Assembly: GCA_028564705.1 (NCBI GenBank)
Contig: JAPXFQ010001393.1
Location: 558,001 to 622,000 of the forward strand
Source of the DNA: Apricaphanius iberus
Lineage: Eukaryota; Chordata; Actinopteri; Cyprinodontiformes; Aphaniidae
Direction: 5' to 3'
DNA length: 64,000 nt
Below the pieces are notes generated by a model, which worked only from the letters and a program-made list of their open reading frames with translations, did no database searches and had not been told where the DNA came from. Positions 22,241 to 32,900 of this stretch are shown here, one piece after another (position 1 is the stretch's first letter; each line of letters starts with the position of its first letter). The position numbers were made by a program, and so were the translations under genes.

Positions 22241-23595
22241 CACTGTTTTTTTTTCAACTCTGCAACCATATGAATTCCATTGAATTATGTTAGACATGTT
22301 TTACTTCAAAAGTTCAAAACTATTTTGGCAAAAAACTAGACTTTGCAAAAATAAAATTGTTTTAAGCTACATGAAATAGATTTTTTGCACCTTTTTTGAA
22401 CCTCATATTTTTTCTCGTATAATAAATAAACCAAATCATTTCTGTTCATTTCTGAATATGTAACTTTATAAACAGCACCCCCCCCACACACACACACATC
22501 AGAGTACCTTGTTTAGAAAAAACACCCATCCATACTTAACCACATTGTTAAGCATAGACATACCAAACCTGTAAGAGGCAGTAGCTGACCCATATCCTAT
22601 CCCTTCAGAATAACCTTATAAATTCTACTTAAAGAATTAATTTGGCTTTTAAAAGCAAGCAAGCAAAATCTCTTTAATAATGCAAATACAGTTCCAAGGG
22701 GAATTTTTTTTTTTTTTTGTGGAAATACATGTCAATCATGTAATACTGTATCATCTTTGCAGCGATGTTGCCCCCACAACCCATAGTTTTTCACAGCTAT
22801 TTGGAACATGTTTAAATGTGTTTCTATGCATTTCCGTTTTTTCCTGAATTTTCATTTTTTAATGACAGTTAGATCTATCTTTCTAACAAACGTTTCTCCT
22901 TATCAATTTGGACTAGTATTTTGTACCCATTCTACTCATTCCTATTTCTATTTCATGCCCATAACAAACCAATTCATTTTCTTGGTAGTTACATACTTTC
23001 ATGTATAATGAACATAAGTAATCATAAAATTGCTCAAATATAATTTATAGCAATTTTTTGATTATTATTTTTTATATGACTTTTAATTACACCCTGTACC
23101 GTATGGTTCTGTTTCTTGTTTTGGCCAATTGTATCTCCCCATTTATCAATCACTTAGCTTCTATTTTTCTTTTTCAAAATAAACTTATTTTGTAATGTAC
23201 CCATTAAGAACTTATATCAAGAGCCAGAAATCTGTAAAAGCAACCAAGCTATGTCTGTGCTAGAAAACCACAATAACAATGGAGTCATTTTTCTAGGTTT
23301 TTCACAATGTTACTCACTTTGTCCACACAAGTTAAAAAGTACATCAAAGATGTTAACGAATGAAAGGCAGTGGTAAAATGCATTGAAGAAAACATGAGCT
23401 ACAATAACTTTGTGAGAATGTTTAGCTTAGCACTGTTTGTTGATTAGCACATATTAATCTGTCAAAATGACCGAAGGCCTGAGCTCTCAAAAAAAGTCAG
23501 ATACAGAAAATATTTGGTTAACGTGGTTGTGTTATCCCTGTGTGGGATGTTAAAATGCTCTACCCCTTCTTATTCCTTGAGCATCCACTACACTT
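22241..23595. other. Intergenic, nothing recognised
   Basis: AT-rich. A C-run followed by (CA)n at about 22479-22497 and an A/T run near 22706 are the only simple repeats. No gene. Confidence 0.5.
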
Positions 23596-23599
23596 TGTA

Positions 23600-23830
23600 C
23601 ACCGGCTAGAGCCATGAGGTCCAGTTCACAGCTGCTGCAAGTTGTTCTTAAAACTAAGTATAAGTCCCGTGCAGATAGGGCTTTTTTGGCTATCGCAACA
23701 AGGCTCTGGAATAGTCTTCCCTTCAATATTTGATCTTCTCAATCGCTATCTTCTTTTAAAATCCTATTTTAAACATCTTTTGGATCTTGCTTTTAGTTTC
23801 AGGAAGCCCTTGGTCATTTTACATTATATT
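23600..23830 (+). mobile_element. LINE C-terminal fragment (L2-like)
   Basis: Conceptual translation gives KTKYKSRADRAF, then TRLWNSLPFNI and LSSFKILF with a stop between. This is the conserved tail that follows the RT in L2-type LINEs (…W-N-x-LP…F-K). No RT core remains. Confidence 0.6.
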
Positions 23831-23877
23831 GAGTTTGCCTTGTTTTTACTATAATGTTTGTCTCTCTGTTTTTCCTA

Positions 23878-25280
23878 GGGTGCATTCTCACAGGCCCTGT
23901 TTAGTCCACTTGAAACGAACTCTACGTAGTTCGTTTGCCCGGAAAGTCCCGTTCGTTTGCGGAAGTGTAAATGGGCAAACAAACTCTAGTCCATCTAAAA
24001 ATGTTGGTCTCAGTTTGATTGAAACAAACTCTGCTTCAGTTGGATTGCATGTGTAAATGCTAAACGGACAGGGGGCGGCACCAAAAGTAGGAAGCAGACT
24101 ATTGTACAGGGCATCCTGGGTAAATACAATCTAAAGAATCACTAATTCTAGAAGGATAAATGCTGGCTCTTTTACATACCTTGCTAAATGTCTTTGCTTG
24201 AAGTTCTATTCAGGCAGTGCCTCTCATTGCACAATGCTCATTTGGAGCCGTCTCAGCCATCTTGTATAAAAAACAACATTCTCCATAGTTCTCTGCCTCA
24301 TTCTTTGTTCATCTAAAGTTACTGTTGGAGTATTAATCTGGCACATTTGCAAGACACAGCAGATCATTCCTAAAACCTCTACAATCGGCTGCTCCTCCAC
24401 GTTTGTTTACATTCAGCTGTACTGGAAGTTCCCCTGTGGCTGTTGGGTTCTGGGTCTGTGTGCAAGTGTGTCCTGGTCCTTCTCCTATTTTCTCTCTAGG
24501 GCGTGGAAGGCGGTAGCCTACAGGTGCAGCTTGTTACATCTAATCAGGAGCCAGCAAGCTCACGGCAAATGGTTCCCTCAACCAGCCTGTTTCCCTCAGA
24601 AGTTACCTCGATCGTTTCCAGAACTCCCCTGAGCCAAATCCCACCCTGCTTCAGTTACCTTTCTGGTCAGCCTCTGCGCCCCTCTCTGGCAACATCTCCA
24701 CGACTCACCTTCGTCTTTACTGCACCTTGCTGCTCATCTGTCCATCCTCCAATTATCAAGTCACCTTCAACTAAAAAAACAAAAGGTTACAATTAGTAAG
24801 TTTTGACTTTCTTGGAAATCTTCTCTGATTCTCTGCTCACCAATTATTCTCTTCAGTAGAAACTCATCCAAATCTCACGCTGTCTCATAAGTGGAGAATA
24901 TCAAAATTCATCCACATGCCACCAGTCATTCTCAGACGTCTGAGCCCAACTAGCCCTTCCCCAACCAATACTCCTCCAAGTCTCCTGTAAGATTCAGACC
25001 TGCCACTACATTACCAAATTCTACTTACCTATTTTAAATCCTAAACTCACTTTTCCAGGCGCTCACCTGATCCTGCGCTCACTTACTGGTGTTTCCCGAG
25101 ACAACTATCTTTTCTGTTCATTTTGAAAAAATAAACTCTTCTTATTTACAACTCGAACCCGTCTCCCTGTTTGGTGCTGTGTTGAATGCTGGGTCTGAAA
25201 ACAACCAATTGTGTCAGTGTCAGGAGGAAGCACAGCTCTTCTGGGTGCCAGTTCTGGGACTATCAGGTGTGAATGCAGCC
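23878..25280. mobile_element. PIF/Harbinger-type non-autonomous element with nested insertion
   Basis: Terminal inverted repeats GGGTGCATTCTCACAGG (left) and GGCTGCATTCACACCTG (reverse complement of the right end), flanked by CTA and TTA trinucleotides. This fits the 3-bp TWA target duplication of PIF/Harbinger with one mutated base. The interior from about 24441 to 25203 has a different texture (pyrimidine-rich, with a late AATAAACTC) and is probably an LTR or other element inserted later. No transposase frame is seen. Confidence 0.5.
24441..25203 (+). mobile_element. LTR-like insertion nested in the Harbinger-type element
   Basis: Starts TGTTGGGTTCTGGG and ends near GGGTCTGAAAACA, with an AATAAA at about 25130 some 70 bases before the end, as in a long terminal repeat. 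No second copy, primer site or coding region is visible. A target duplication was not found, so the boundaries and the class are tentative. Confidence 0.3.
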
Positions 25281-25369
25281 TTATTTTTTTCAGTTGGTTC
25301 TGTTGAATGTGTTTTAATGTGATTTTTAATAGCCTAGCTTTTTAATTTTTGTAATTTCCATTTTATACT

Positions 25370-26628
25370 ATGAAGCAATTTGCACAGATCGACAGACAAG
25401 GCAAAGCAGCACCGGAGTACTCTCTCTCGGACTGGTCGGACTGGGAGGAGCAGTGTTTGGAGCAGCAGACCTCTCTTATCGGCTCTGCGCACCAGGAACC
25501 GGTCCACGCAGGCACGAGCGACCATCTCAGCCACACAGCCGAAGTAAAGAGCCTCCTCCAACACCTCGCAGCAGACGGCCGCGCCAACGAGGAAGAGCGG
25601 CTTCTGGGCTGGCCCCGAAGTTGGCGTTTGCTTCAGCCGGCTCGGCCGCGAAGTTGGCGTCTGCTTCAGCCTGCTCGGACGCGAAGTTGGCGTCTTCGTC
25701 GGCCTGCTCGGTTTTCCACCTTCAGTGCTGCAGTGGGCTGCTGTTCCCAGAGCGACCAGAACTGCTGGACCTTTCTCCACCAGAGCTGCTGGACCTTTCT
25801 CCACCAGAGCTGCTGGATTGGCCGCTGCCTCCGCCTGAGCTGCCGGTACCTTTCCTGGACCTTGGGGTCCCCATATTAGAGCTCCCGGAGGAGGTTGAAA
25901 GGAACCTACCTCTGCCGTCAGCACAACTGCTTCCAGAGTCTGTGGCGGCTGCTGTCTTCTTGGGCATCACAGCAGCCCTTCAGCACCCGCCGTCTCCTCC
26001 TAGGCTGCCGGAGTCTCCTGGGATGTCAAGGAGGGACCCGACGCCGGCCACGGAGCGCCCGGTCTCAGACCCAGCTTCACTAACACGGTCCCTTCATTCC
26101 AGTCAGTTTGCGTTTGAGGACTGCCGGGCCGTCCGCCCGTCTCTTGTCCCGCAAAGGGATGTCCATCCAGCCGTCCGCTGGATCTCCAGGTCCCCAACAG
26201 AGGATCTCCGGGCAATCCGCCCGTCCCGCGTCCCAGGAGGGGACGTCCGCCAGTCTTACGTCCCGCAAAGGGATGTCCATCCAGCCGTCCGCTGGATCAC
26301 CAGGTCCCCAAGAGAGGATCTCCGGGCAGTCCGCCTGTCCCGCGTCCCAGGAGGGGACGTCCGCCGGTCCCTCGTCCGGCCAGAGGATGCCATTCGGGCC
26401 GTCAGCCCGACTCACGTCCCACAAGGGGATGTCCGCCGGTCCTTTGTCCGGCTAGAGGACGTTATTCGGGCCATCTCCCCGACTCATGTCCCGCAAGGGG
26501 AGGTCCGTGGTTCCTACGTCCGGCCAGAGGACGCCATTCAGGCCATCTGCCCGATTCACGTCCCGCCAGGGGACATCCGCCGGTCCTTCGTCCGGCCAGA
26601 GGGCGTCAATACAGACACCCTGCCGTAG
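25370..26628 (+). pseudogene. Proline/arginine-rich repeat protein frame of the LTR element
   Basis: From the ATG at 25370 frame 2 reads MKQFAQIDRQGKAAPEYSLS then DWSDWEEQCLEQQ. By about 25600 the native-looking frame becomes frame 1 (KLASASACS repeats, 33-bp unit, about three copies), so a frameshift lies near 25590-25620. Frame 1 stays open to the stop at 26626. It shows PPELLDLS repeats (25760-25830), a Leu/Pro segment, then arginine-rich tandem repeats from 26146. These are two 38-residue units starting VPQRDVHPAVRWI, then 24-residue units of pattern VRPEDAIRAVSPTHVPQGDV. I know similar frames downstream of pol in fish Gypsy elements; no enzymatic motif is visible and the function is unknown. 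Confidence 0.5.
26146..26610 (+). repeat. Coding tandem repeats (114-bp and 72-bp units)
   Basis: Two 114-bp units (starting 26146 and 26260) are followed by three full 72-bp units and a partial one. The 72-bp unit is contained in the 114-bp unit (EDxxRAxxPxxVPxGDVRxS), so the longer unit is the shorter one plus a 14-residue VPQRDVHPAVRWIS insert. All differences keep the frame open. Confidence 0.8.
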
Positions 26629-26720
26629 GCCCCCTCCACCCACCCTTTAAGGGTGCTTCTCTTTTAGTTTTTTTGTTTTATCTCCACGGCGTCTGGAATC
26701 CGCCTTTAAAGGGGGGGTCC

Positions 26721-26975
26721 TGTCATGATTCCGAAATCAGCTCCTCTCACTCCCTCATCATCACACGCACCTGTCCTCAATCTTCAGCCACTCACCTCAC
26801 GTCCTTATAACCCGTCACCTCCCTTCAGTCAGCGCCGGATCATTACAGGACTTCACTCCAGAGCTACCACTTTGTGTTTCTCCTGCTGTCTTCGTTCTCG
26901 CCATCCTCCCCCAATAAAGAACTCTGCACCTTGCTTCTGCGTCTGGGTCCATACCTCCACGCACACATCCTGACA
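26721..26975 (+). mobile_element. Long terminal repeat
   Basis: Begins TGTCATGATT and ends CATCCTGACA (TGTCA...TGACA inverted ends). A polypurine tract lies just upstream and an AATAAA internally at about 26914, as expected for a 3' LTR. No second copy was found in the window. Confidence 0.7.
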
Positions 26976-27391
26976 TCTTCTGCTTTAACAAGATTTGTTT
27001 GGCTGTGTTTTAGATGAATAGTTAGCATTTTGATTTGTTTAATTAATGCAAGAATCAATCTGTTCTCAGGAACTGCTGATGTGTATTAATCAAATCCAAA
27101 TTCCAGCCGTTGGTTTGCCTGGATCGCTGCCGACACGCCCAGTGACCAGCCTGAACTGTGTCCATTGAGTTATTTATCATAGATTTTAACTGAAAGCTAA
27201 CATCAGCCAAGTTAGCAAGTGAGTTAGCTTACCGATCTAGGAGGAAAGTCATTGTTTCCATGTATGTTTGATGCCGTGGAAATGTTTTCTGTGGGTGTAT
27301 AAATGATTTAGGTTTTTTTAAGGCTTCACCTAAATTTACTTTAGTTTCAGCTCTTCTCCAGTCACTCCACCCCTGAGACGGATAATTATAC
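26976..27391. other. Intergenic, nothing recognised
   Basis: No coding sequence. It lies between two LTR elements and may include further unrecognised repeat. Confidence 0.45.
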
Positions 27392-27611
27392 TGTCAGGAT
27401 TTACTGCAGACAAGACGAATGGACCAAAGCGCAGATGATCATTAAAGGTAACCAAAAGGGGTTTTAATAATGGAACAGAGGTAGAGCTTAGATCGCAGTC
27501 TAACGACAACACAAGAATATTGATCCGGCCAGGAGTCAAGCACCCGCCAGATCCTAAATAGCTCAATACCAGAGGAGCAACAGGTGAGACCAGTCATATG
27601 CACAGGTGCAG

Positions 27612-28157
27612 TCAATGATCAGGGGAAGAGCCCACAGGAACTGAACGTGCGGCTGCTGAAGGTGCGGCGGCTGGAGGCCAGTGATTTATGGAGCTGGAGT
27701 AGGTGAGAAGAGCAGGGCTGATGTGCTGGGATGTGATGAGAGAAATTGAAGCAGCGGCAGAACCCGAGAGAGGCTGTGGTGAGCTGACAGGTGAGTTGTG
27801 CTTGTGCCTGTAGGGACTTAGACTAGAAGAGCAGTATGGTTGCCTTGTGCCCAAGAAGTTCTGCTCCATTAACTCCTCCGGAAAGGAAATGCCGGGATTA
27901 ATCGAGATGCAGGCAATATTTGAATATGAAATGGTGTAAGTAAGCACTGACCAGTCTGAGAGGGGATCCCACAGCATGAGGACTGCCATGCTGGTTGAAG
28001 GCAGAGTGAACCGTCTCTCGGCCAACAACATCCACTCGCTGGCTGCCCAGTGCATCCTCTCTGCCTCCGCTGTCAGGTCAGCCATGTATGGTGGGTCGAG
28101 GATTGGATGCAGCAGAGGAAGAAGCCAACAGATCATCTCCATCTCAGCCAGACACAT
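27612..28157 (-). CDS. Unrecognised 181-codon frame inside the LTR element
   Basis: An open minus-strand frame covering the LTR edge and 500 bp of the interior. It is Ser/Pro/Ala-rich in its second half (QPLSGSAAASISLITSQ) with no motif I recognise. It may be a remnant of a structural gene of the element or chance; codon use gives no help. Confidence 0.25.
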   Translation of the reverse strand: MCLAEMEMICWLLPLLHPILDPPYMADLTAEAERMHWAASEWMLLAERRFTLPSTSMAVLMLWDPLSDWSVLTYTISYSNIACISINPGISFPEELMEQNFLGTRQPYCSSSLSPYRHKHNSPVSSPQPLSGSAAASISLITSQHISPALLTYSSSINHWPPAAAPSAAARSVPVGSSPDH

Positions 28158-28299
28158 CCTGGTAGAAGGGATAGCAGATGTGGCACACAGCTGATCCCAG
28201 ACCAGTTCAAGGAGGAGAACTACTGGTGAACAGGGTGCCAGCAGAGTAAACTGCCTCCCTGCACAGGTTAGATCTGAGTAATCCCTGCTGTCGAGGAGT

Positions 28300-29035
28300 A
28301 GGGATGGGTATCGTTTAGGTTTTATCCGATAACTGTGCCAAACCGGTACTTTTGAAACGGTGCCGTGCTTAAACGGCGCTTGAACCGGTGCTTGAAATGG
28401 TGCCTAAAGAATGTAAAACATACAAACATGGTCCAAATACCCTCTTATTTATTTATTTTTCAACAATAAAAATCTTTAATCTAATTAATTACAGTAGCTG
28501 TGAATCAATCACAACTGCTAAATATGACCCCAAAAAAATACTAACTAGAACTTTCTGTGTAAATAAAGGGCCAAATCTAGATGCAGTGGCTCTTAAATAT
28601 AGGAGAAATCAGTTAACTTTTTGTTTTGAACTCCACAGTCACATTCACAATTTATTTGTGGTCCCATATGAATAATAACAAATAGAGGCAGAACTAAGCC
28701 AAGTATATAAATAAACATAACATTTGGATATCAGTAGTCTGTGATAAACATCACATAAATAAAATGTAATATAGACTTAGTAATCAAATAACACCATTAA
28801 TAATTTTCCAAAAGTAACCAGCAGATTCTTCAGTTCAACACAACAGGAAATAAACGATCTTATTGTGAAGATGGACACAGCTACTTCCACTAATATGTTA
28901 GCACTAATTTAAGTCCGAAAACATCACCTTAACTGAATAATTTCGTTTTTCAACGCAGCGGTATCTCACTATGAAATGTATGAAGTGTATGAAATGTAGC
29001 ATTTAAACTTTAAGCACCGCACACCCCAATACTCT
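28300..29035. mobile_element. Probable hAT-type MITE nested in the LTR element
   Basis: Opens with GGGATGGGTATCG...AACCGGTACTTTTGAAACGGTGCC, a start seen in many fish hAT-derived elements, and returns to unrelated LTR-interior sequence after AAGCACCGCACACCCC. The inside is AT-rich and non-coding. The inverted ends are imperfect, so the boundaries are approximate. Confidence 0.4.
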
Positions 29036-29382
29036 GACTGCACACACAGCAAACACTGAAATCCAGGGTGACGGCAGGGTGGAGATAATATCCAGCTGGT
29101 CCAGAATAAGGTCAGCCAGGGTCCACATCGAGCCGGATCATTGTGTCAGGGTTTACTGCAGACAGATGAATGGACCCAAGCACGGACGATCATTAAAGGT
29201 ACCAAAACAGGTTTTAATGATAGAACAGAGGCAGAACTTAGATGCAGTCTAACCACAACATAACAATAAAGATCCGGCCAGGAGTCAATCACCCCCTGGA
29301 TCTTAAATAGCTCAATATCAGAAGAGCAACAGGTGAGACCAATCATATGCACAGGTGCAGTCAATGATCAGGGGAAGAGCCC

Positions 29383-29629
29383 TGGAGGCTCTGTGTATCT
29401 CCAGGGCTCTGAAGCAGCTGCTTAACTTGCCAACTCTCATGTTTTTCCATTCCCAACCTAACTGTACTGACAATATTGTTGAAACATAGAGACCGTATCT
29501 GTCAACCCGTAACTGCCTGGTAGATGTAAACATAATGCCATTGTCACGGTCAAAGATAATTTTTTAAGGAAATTATGTAATTTAGTTTGCGTGGAGGTAT
29601 TTTTTTATTTATTCAATTAAATTAATATC
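29383..29629. other. Intergenic, nothing recognised
   Basis: Spacer between the LTR element and a dispersed repeat. Confidence 0.4.
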
Positions 29630-29990
29630 AGATCAGTTTATTTATATAGCGCCATTTCACAACAGATGTCATCTCAAAGCACTTTGGTAATTTCAGAACA
29701 ATTATACAAACATTCCAATCACTCAAGTTTTCTATTTAAGGAATCCCAACATATGGTATCAAGTCATTCACGTGAGGTTGGTCCCTTTGATGCAGATTTT
29801 CCAACCAGAGCAATCATCTTTGCAATCTCTCATCCTGAGCAAAGCATGTAGAAACAGTGAAGAGGAAAAACTCCCCTTTAACAGGAAGAAATCCCCAGCA
29901 GAACCTGGCTCAGTACGAGCAGCCATCTGCCATGACCATTTAGGGGTTTGACAAGACAGCAGAGACACAGAAAGAACAAAAGGAACAGAT
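29630..29990 (-). repeat. Dispersed teleost repeat (TATATAGCGCC family)
   Basis: On the minus strand it ends with the GGCGCTATATAAATAAA-like block and carries CTGTTAAAGGGGAGTTTTTCCTC upstream. The same words occur at 39985-40445 (plus strand) and 56270-56470 (minus strand). Non-coding. Confidence 0.7.
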
Positions 29991-32900
29991 GTACGAGTGC
30001 TTTTCTATATTAAAGAAACTAAATCTAGCTTTTTTTTTTATATTCCATATACAATCTTTATAGGCTACTTAGTAGCTTGATTACATTTATATTCCAACAC
30101 CCAATAAAGTATTATGAATTTCAAAAATAAACACATATCTTGAAATCTGTTCACAAAGTTTTTTTTCTTCTTCTTCTCGGGGACACCTGATAGGGAGTAT
30201 GTTAGCTGCTGGATCCTGTGGGGCCTTTGTATTCCATAATAGGTCACAATGGAACTTAACACTTGACAGAGCCAGGCCTTGTTGTCATGAGCTGAACTTG
30301 ATCCTCTCAAGTTGTTTCTCATTGAAGAGCTGTAAGGAAAATGTTTTGACCTTGCAACCTTGAAAGATCTGTGTGCTACCAAATGTTAATCCACTTTTAA
30401 AAATAGTGTTGCTGTATCATCTTCAGATGGATATGACTATGTAATATTTAACCAATAACCTGTTTTGGCAATTAGGTTCTGTAGAAATTCCTTATTTTCT
30501 TGTAATGCATGTTGGGAGATTGGTGTGAATTATCTGCAGCCATGTATTCTTAACTTCGAAGCATTTCAGAGATAACCCGTCCCGGTGCCAACAGCATGCT
30601 TCAAAATATTTTCCCACATCCAACCTTGGCATCCCAACCTAACACCCTGCAGACCATGAAAAAGAGGGGGCTTCACTTTACCAAAGGGATAGGAAACTTC
30701 AGATGGACAATCCTCACACCTGGTAAACCGGTCTACAACTTCAAGGCATGTGTCATTGTGTGCTAATGTGTGTGATTCCCCTGGGTAAAACATTGTGTTT
30801 AACATTACCACCTCCATCTGTCAGCTCACCTTACTAAAGAGATGAAAAACAGAAAGTGATGAAAATTTTAGACATTCTGATCTGCTTTCTAAATTCAAGT
30901 GCAGTTTTTGTTTTGTTTTAGAGATGTTCATGTTTTCAATTATTTTATAGGGAGTAGAACAAATGTTTCCTCTTTCTATAAAGCAGATTTATAGTCTGTG
31001 AACTCTGAATGTCACCACTGTGAATGTTTTTTAAAATGCTGCTGGAATGCTCTCATAAAGCCCTCAGATGTCTCCTTAGCCTCTCAGGAACATGCAATGC
31101 CACTCCTTCAGCTTTCACCCCAGTTCAACTAGAGCAAGATTCACACAAGCTGTCCTGTGCCACCATATCTTCAAACATACCTCCCCATCATGATATACTG
31201 AGGACAAGATTTACAGTGGAAATTAATGCCAAGTTTTTCTTTCGCTGTTGAGTCTGGGATTGTGTGTTTTTTATGTGAGAATTATGAAAAAACAATGGGA
31301 CTGTAATCACCAAGGGATGTTCCCAGACAGGGGTCTTTTTTCCAGATCTGGAGCCTAAACACAGCTGTTCTCGTAGCCCAGAGCGGTAAAGCCCAAGGTG
31401 TTGCCAGTGCTGTCCCCTCCGTGGCCCTCCAATGCTGCGCCCTCAGGGACAGGGAACTTGGTTTCACATAATACCCCACCTGGCGTAATTTAGACAAATG
31501 ACGCCATGTCATCAGTTGCCCTGCATGACGCCAGGCTCTGTAAGACGGATTTGAGTAAACTACTACGGTAATCGGATTCCAGATTTTTGGTTTCCTTTTC
31601 TATTTCCTTTAGGCCTGCATTCAACAATTCAGAAAAGTTTAAATACAGCTGTAAGCATTAATGCAAGTTGCTGCCGTCACACACTACCTGGCAATGATTA
31701 GGCCAAATGTCAGACCTAAATAGAATAATATTTAGATGACATTAGATATGAGATAGGCACCAGCCCGCCCACAACCCCATCCCCTCAAGGATAAGCGGTA
31801 CAGATGGATGGATTTCCACTAATAATTAAACTAACCAATTAAACTGCAGTTCTGAAAATACTAGCAAAGTGATTGAAAAAACTATAAATTAAACTGATTG
31901 AATGGAAGATGTAGATGTCAAACAGAAATTGCATATTTATACTCCAATCAATACATGTCTCCACGTGGGTATGAATATGAAGATTTTATTCCTTGAATTC
32001 ATTCAAGAGGAAACAGATTAATTCATGAAAATAATTTAATTTTCCTTGGGTAATAAACGTGTCAGAGTAAAGCAAGATCCCAGAAGAACGTTACATTATC
32101 ACTCATGATCTAATAAAAAAACACATTTCTGTGTGTACGATCTGTCAGAATGTAATAAAAAAAAAAATAGTCTGCAGGAATCAGAAAATATTGATAGTGT
32201 ATTCCTCCACACAACAGAAAACCAGGAAGAGAACAGAAAATATATTTGCACTCATTCAAATTGAACAGGCTTTATTTGCATTTTATTCATAGCAAGAGTT
32301 GGGTGAAATTAAATGGACATCTTCGTATTTCTCATAGATTTTTTCAAAACAGTGCATCTCTGCTCTAGACACCTTTATAATGTCCTGCATCAAAAAAGAC
32401 CTGTGTCCGTCATGGTAGCCTGAGCTTGCCCCCAGTAACAGAGGGTTACTTGTAGAACATGACGTACCAGTAAGGAAGATCACAGCTGCGTCAGTTGCCT
32501 GGGAATGTGCTTTTAGTTTGTACACAAAGAATGTTGTCACTCTGCATCAAAGAAGTTCAACACACAAATTCCACTAGTGTGTGCGAACATCTCTATCAAA
32601 AACACCTCCAGCAGTTTTACAAACTGTGCCAACTTAGCAGCCAACAGATGCCAGAAAGTCTGACCAACATTCAGGACACACTGTAACACACTACAAACCC
32701 TTTTTGGGGTGTCTTGGCGGGGCAACAACCAGGGCCAGGTACTGCATGACCCTGCTTCATGACTGCAGAGTTCATCTTTGTTCTCCACCCGTAATACTGA
32801 CATAATTACGAGCTTTCAGATCCTCCTCAGCTTAGCGTCTCTTCCCCAACACCACCTATTTTCTCTGTTTGGCTGGTGCAGTCTGGTTCCTGTGCTTTCA

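Larger units (their letters stand above)
25370..26975 (+). mobile_element. 3' end of an LTR retrotransposon (Gypsy-like) with 3' LTR
   Basis: Contains a repeat-rich frame, a polypurine tract (AAAGGGGGGGTCC at 26708-26720), and a 255-bp LTR at 26721-26975. The 5' LTR and all of gag-pol are absent, so this is a remnant. Confidence 0.65.
27392..29382 (-). mobile_element. LTR element with two LTRs and a nested insertion
   Basis: About 240-bp direct repeats at 27392-27636 and 29144-29382 share GGATTTACTGCAGAC/GGGTTTACTGCAGAC, GATCCGGCCAGGAGTCAA and AGGTGCAGTCAATGATCAGG. On the minus strand they start TGTGGGCTCTTCC and end CCTGACA with an internal ATTAAAACC signal. LTR divergence looks like more than 10% by eye, so the insertion is not recent. 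The interior is only 1.5 kb, mostly non-autonomous, and contains an unrelated segment at 28300-29035. Confidence 0.6.

Noticed and set aside
26146..26610. Regular repeats that might suggest a CRISPR-like array
   Set aside because: Units are contiguous, keep one reading frame and have no spacers; the context is an LTR element in an animal genome.
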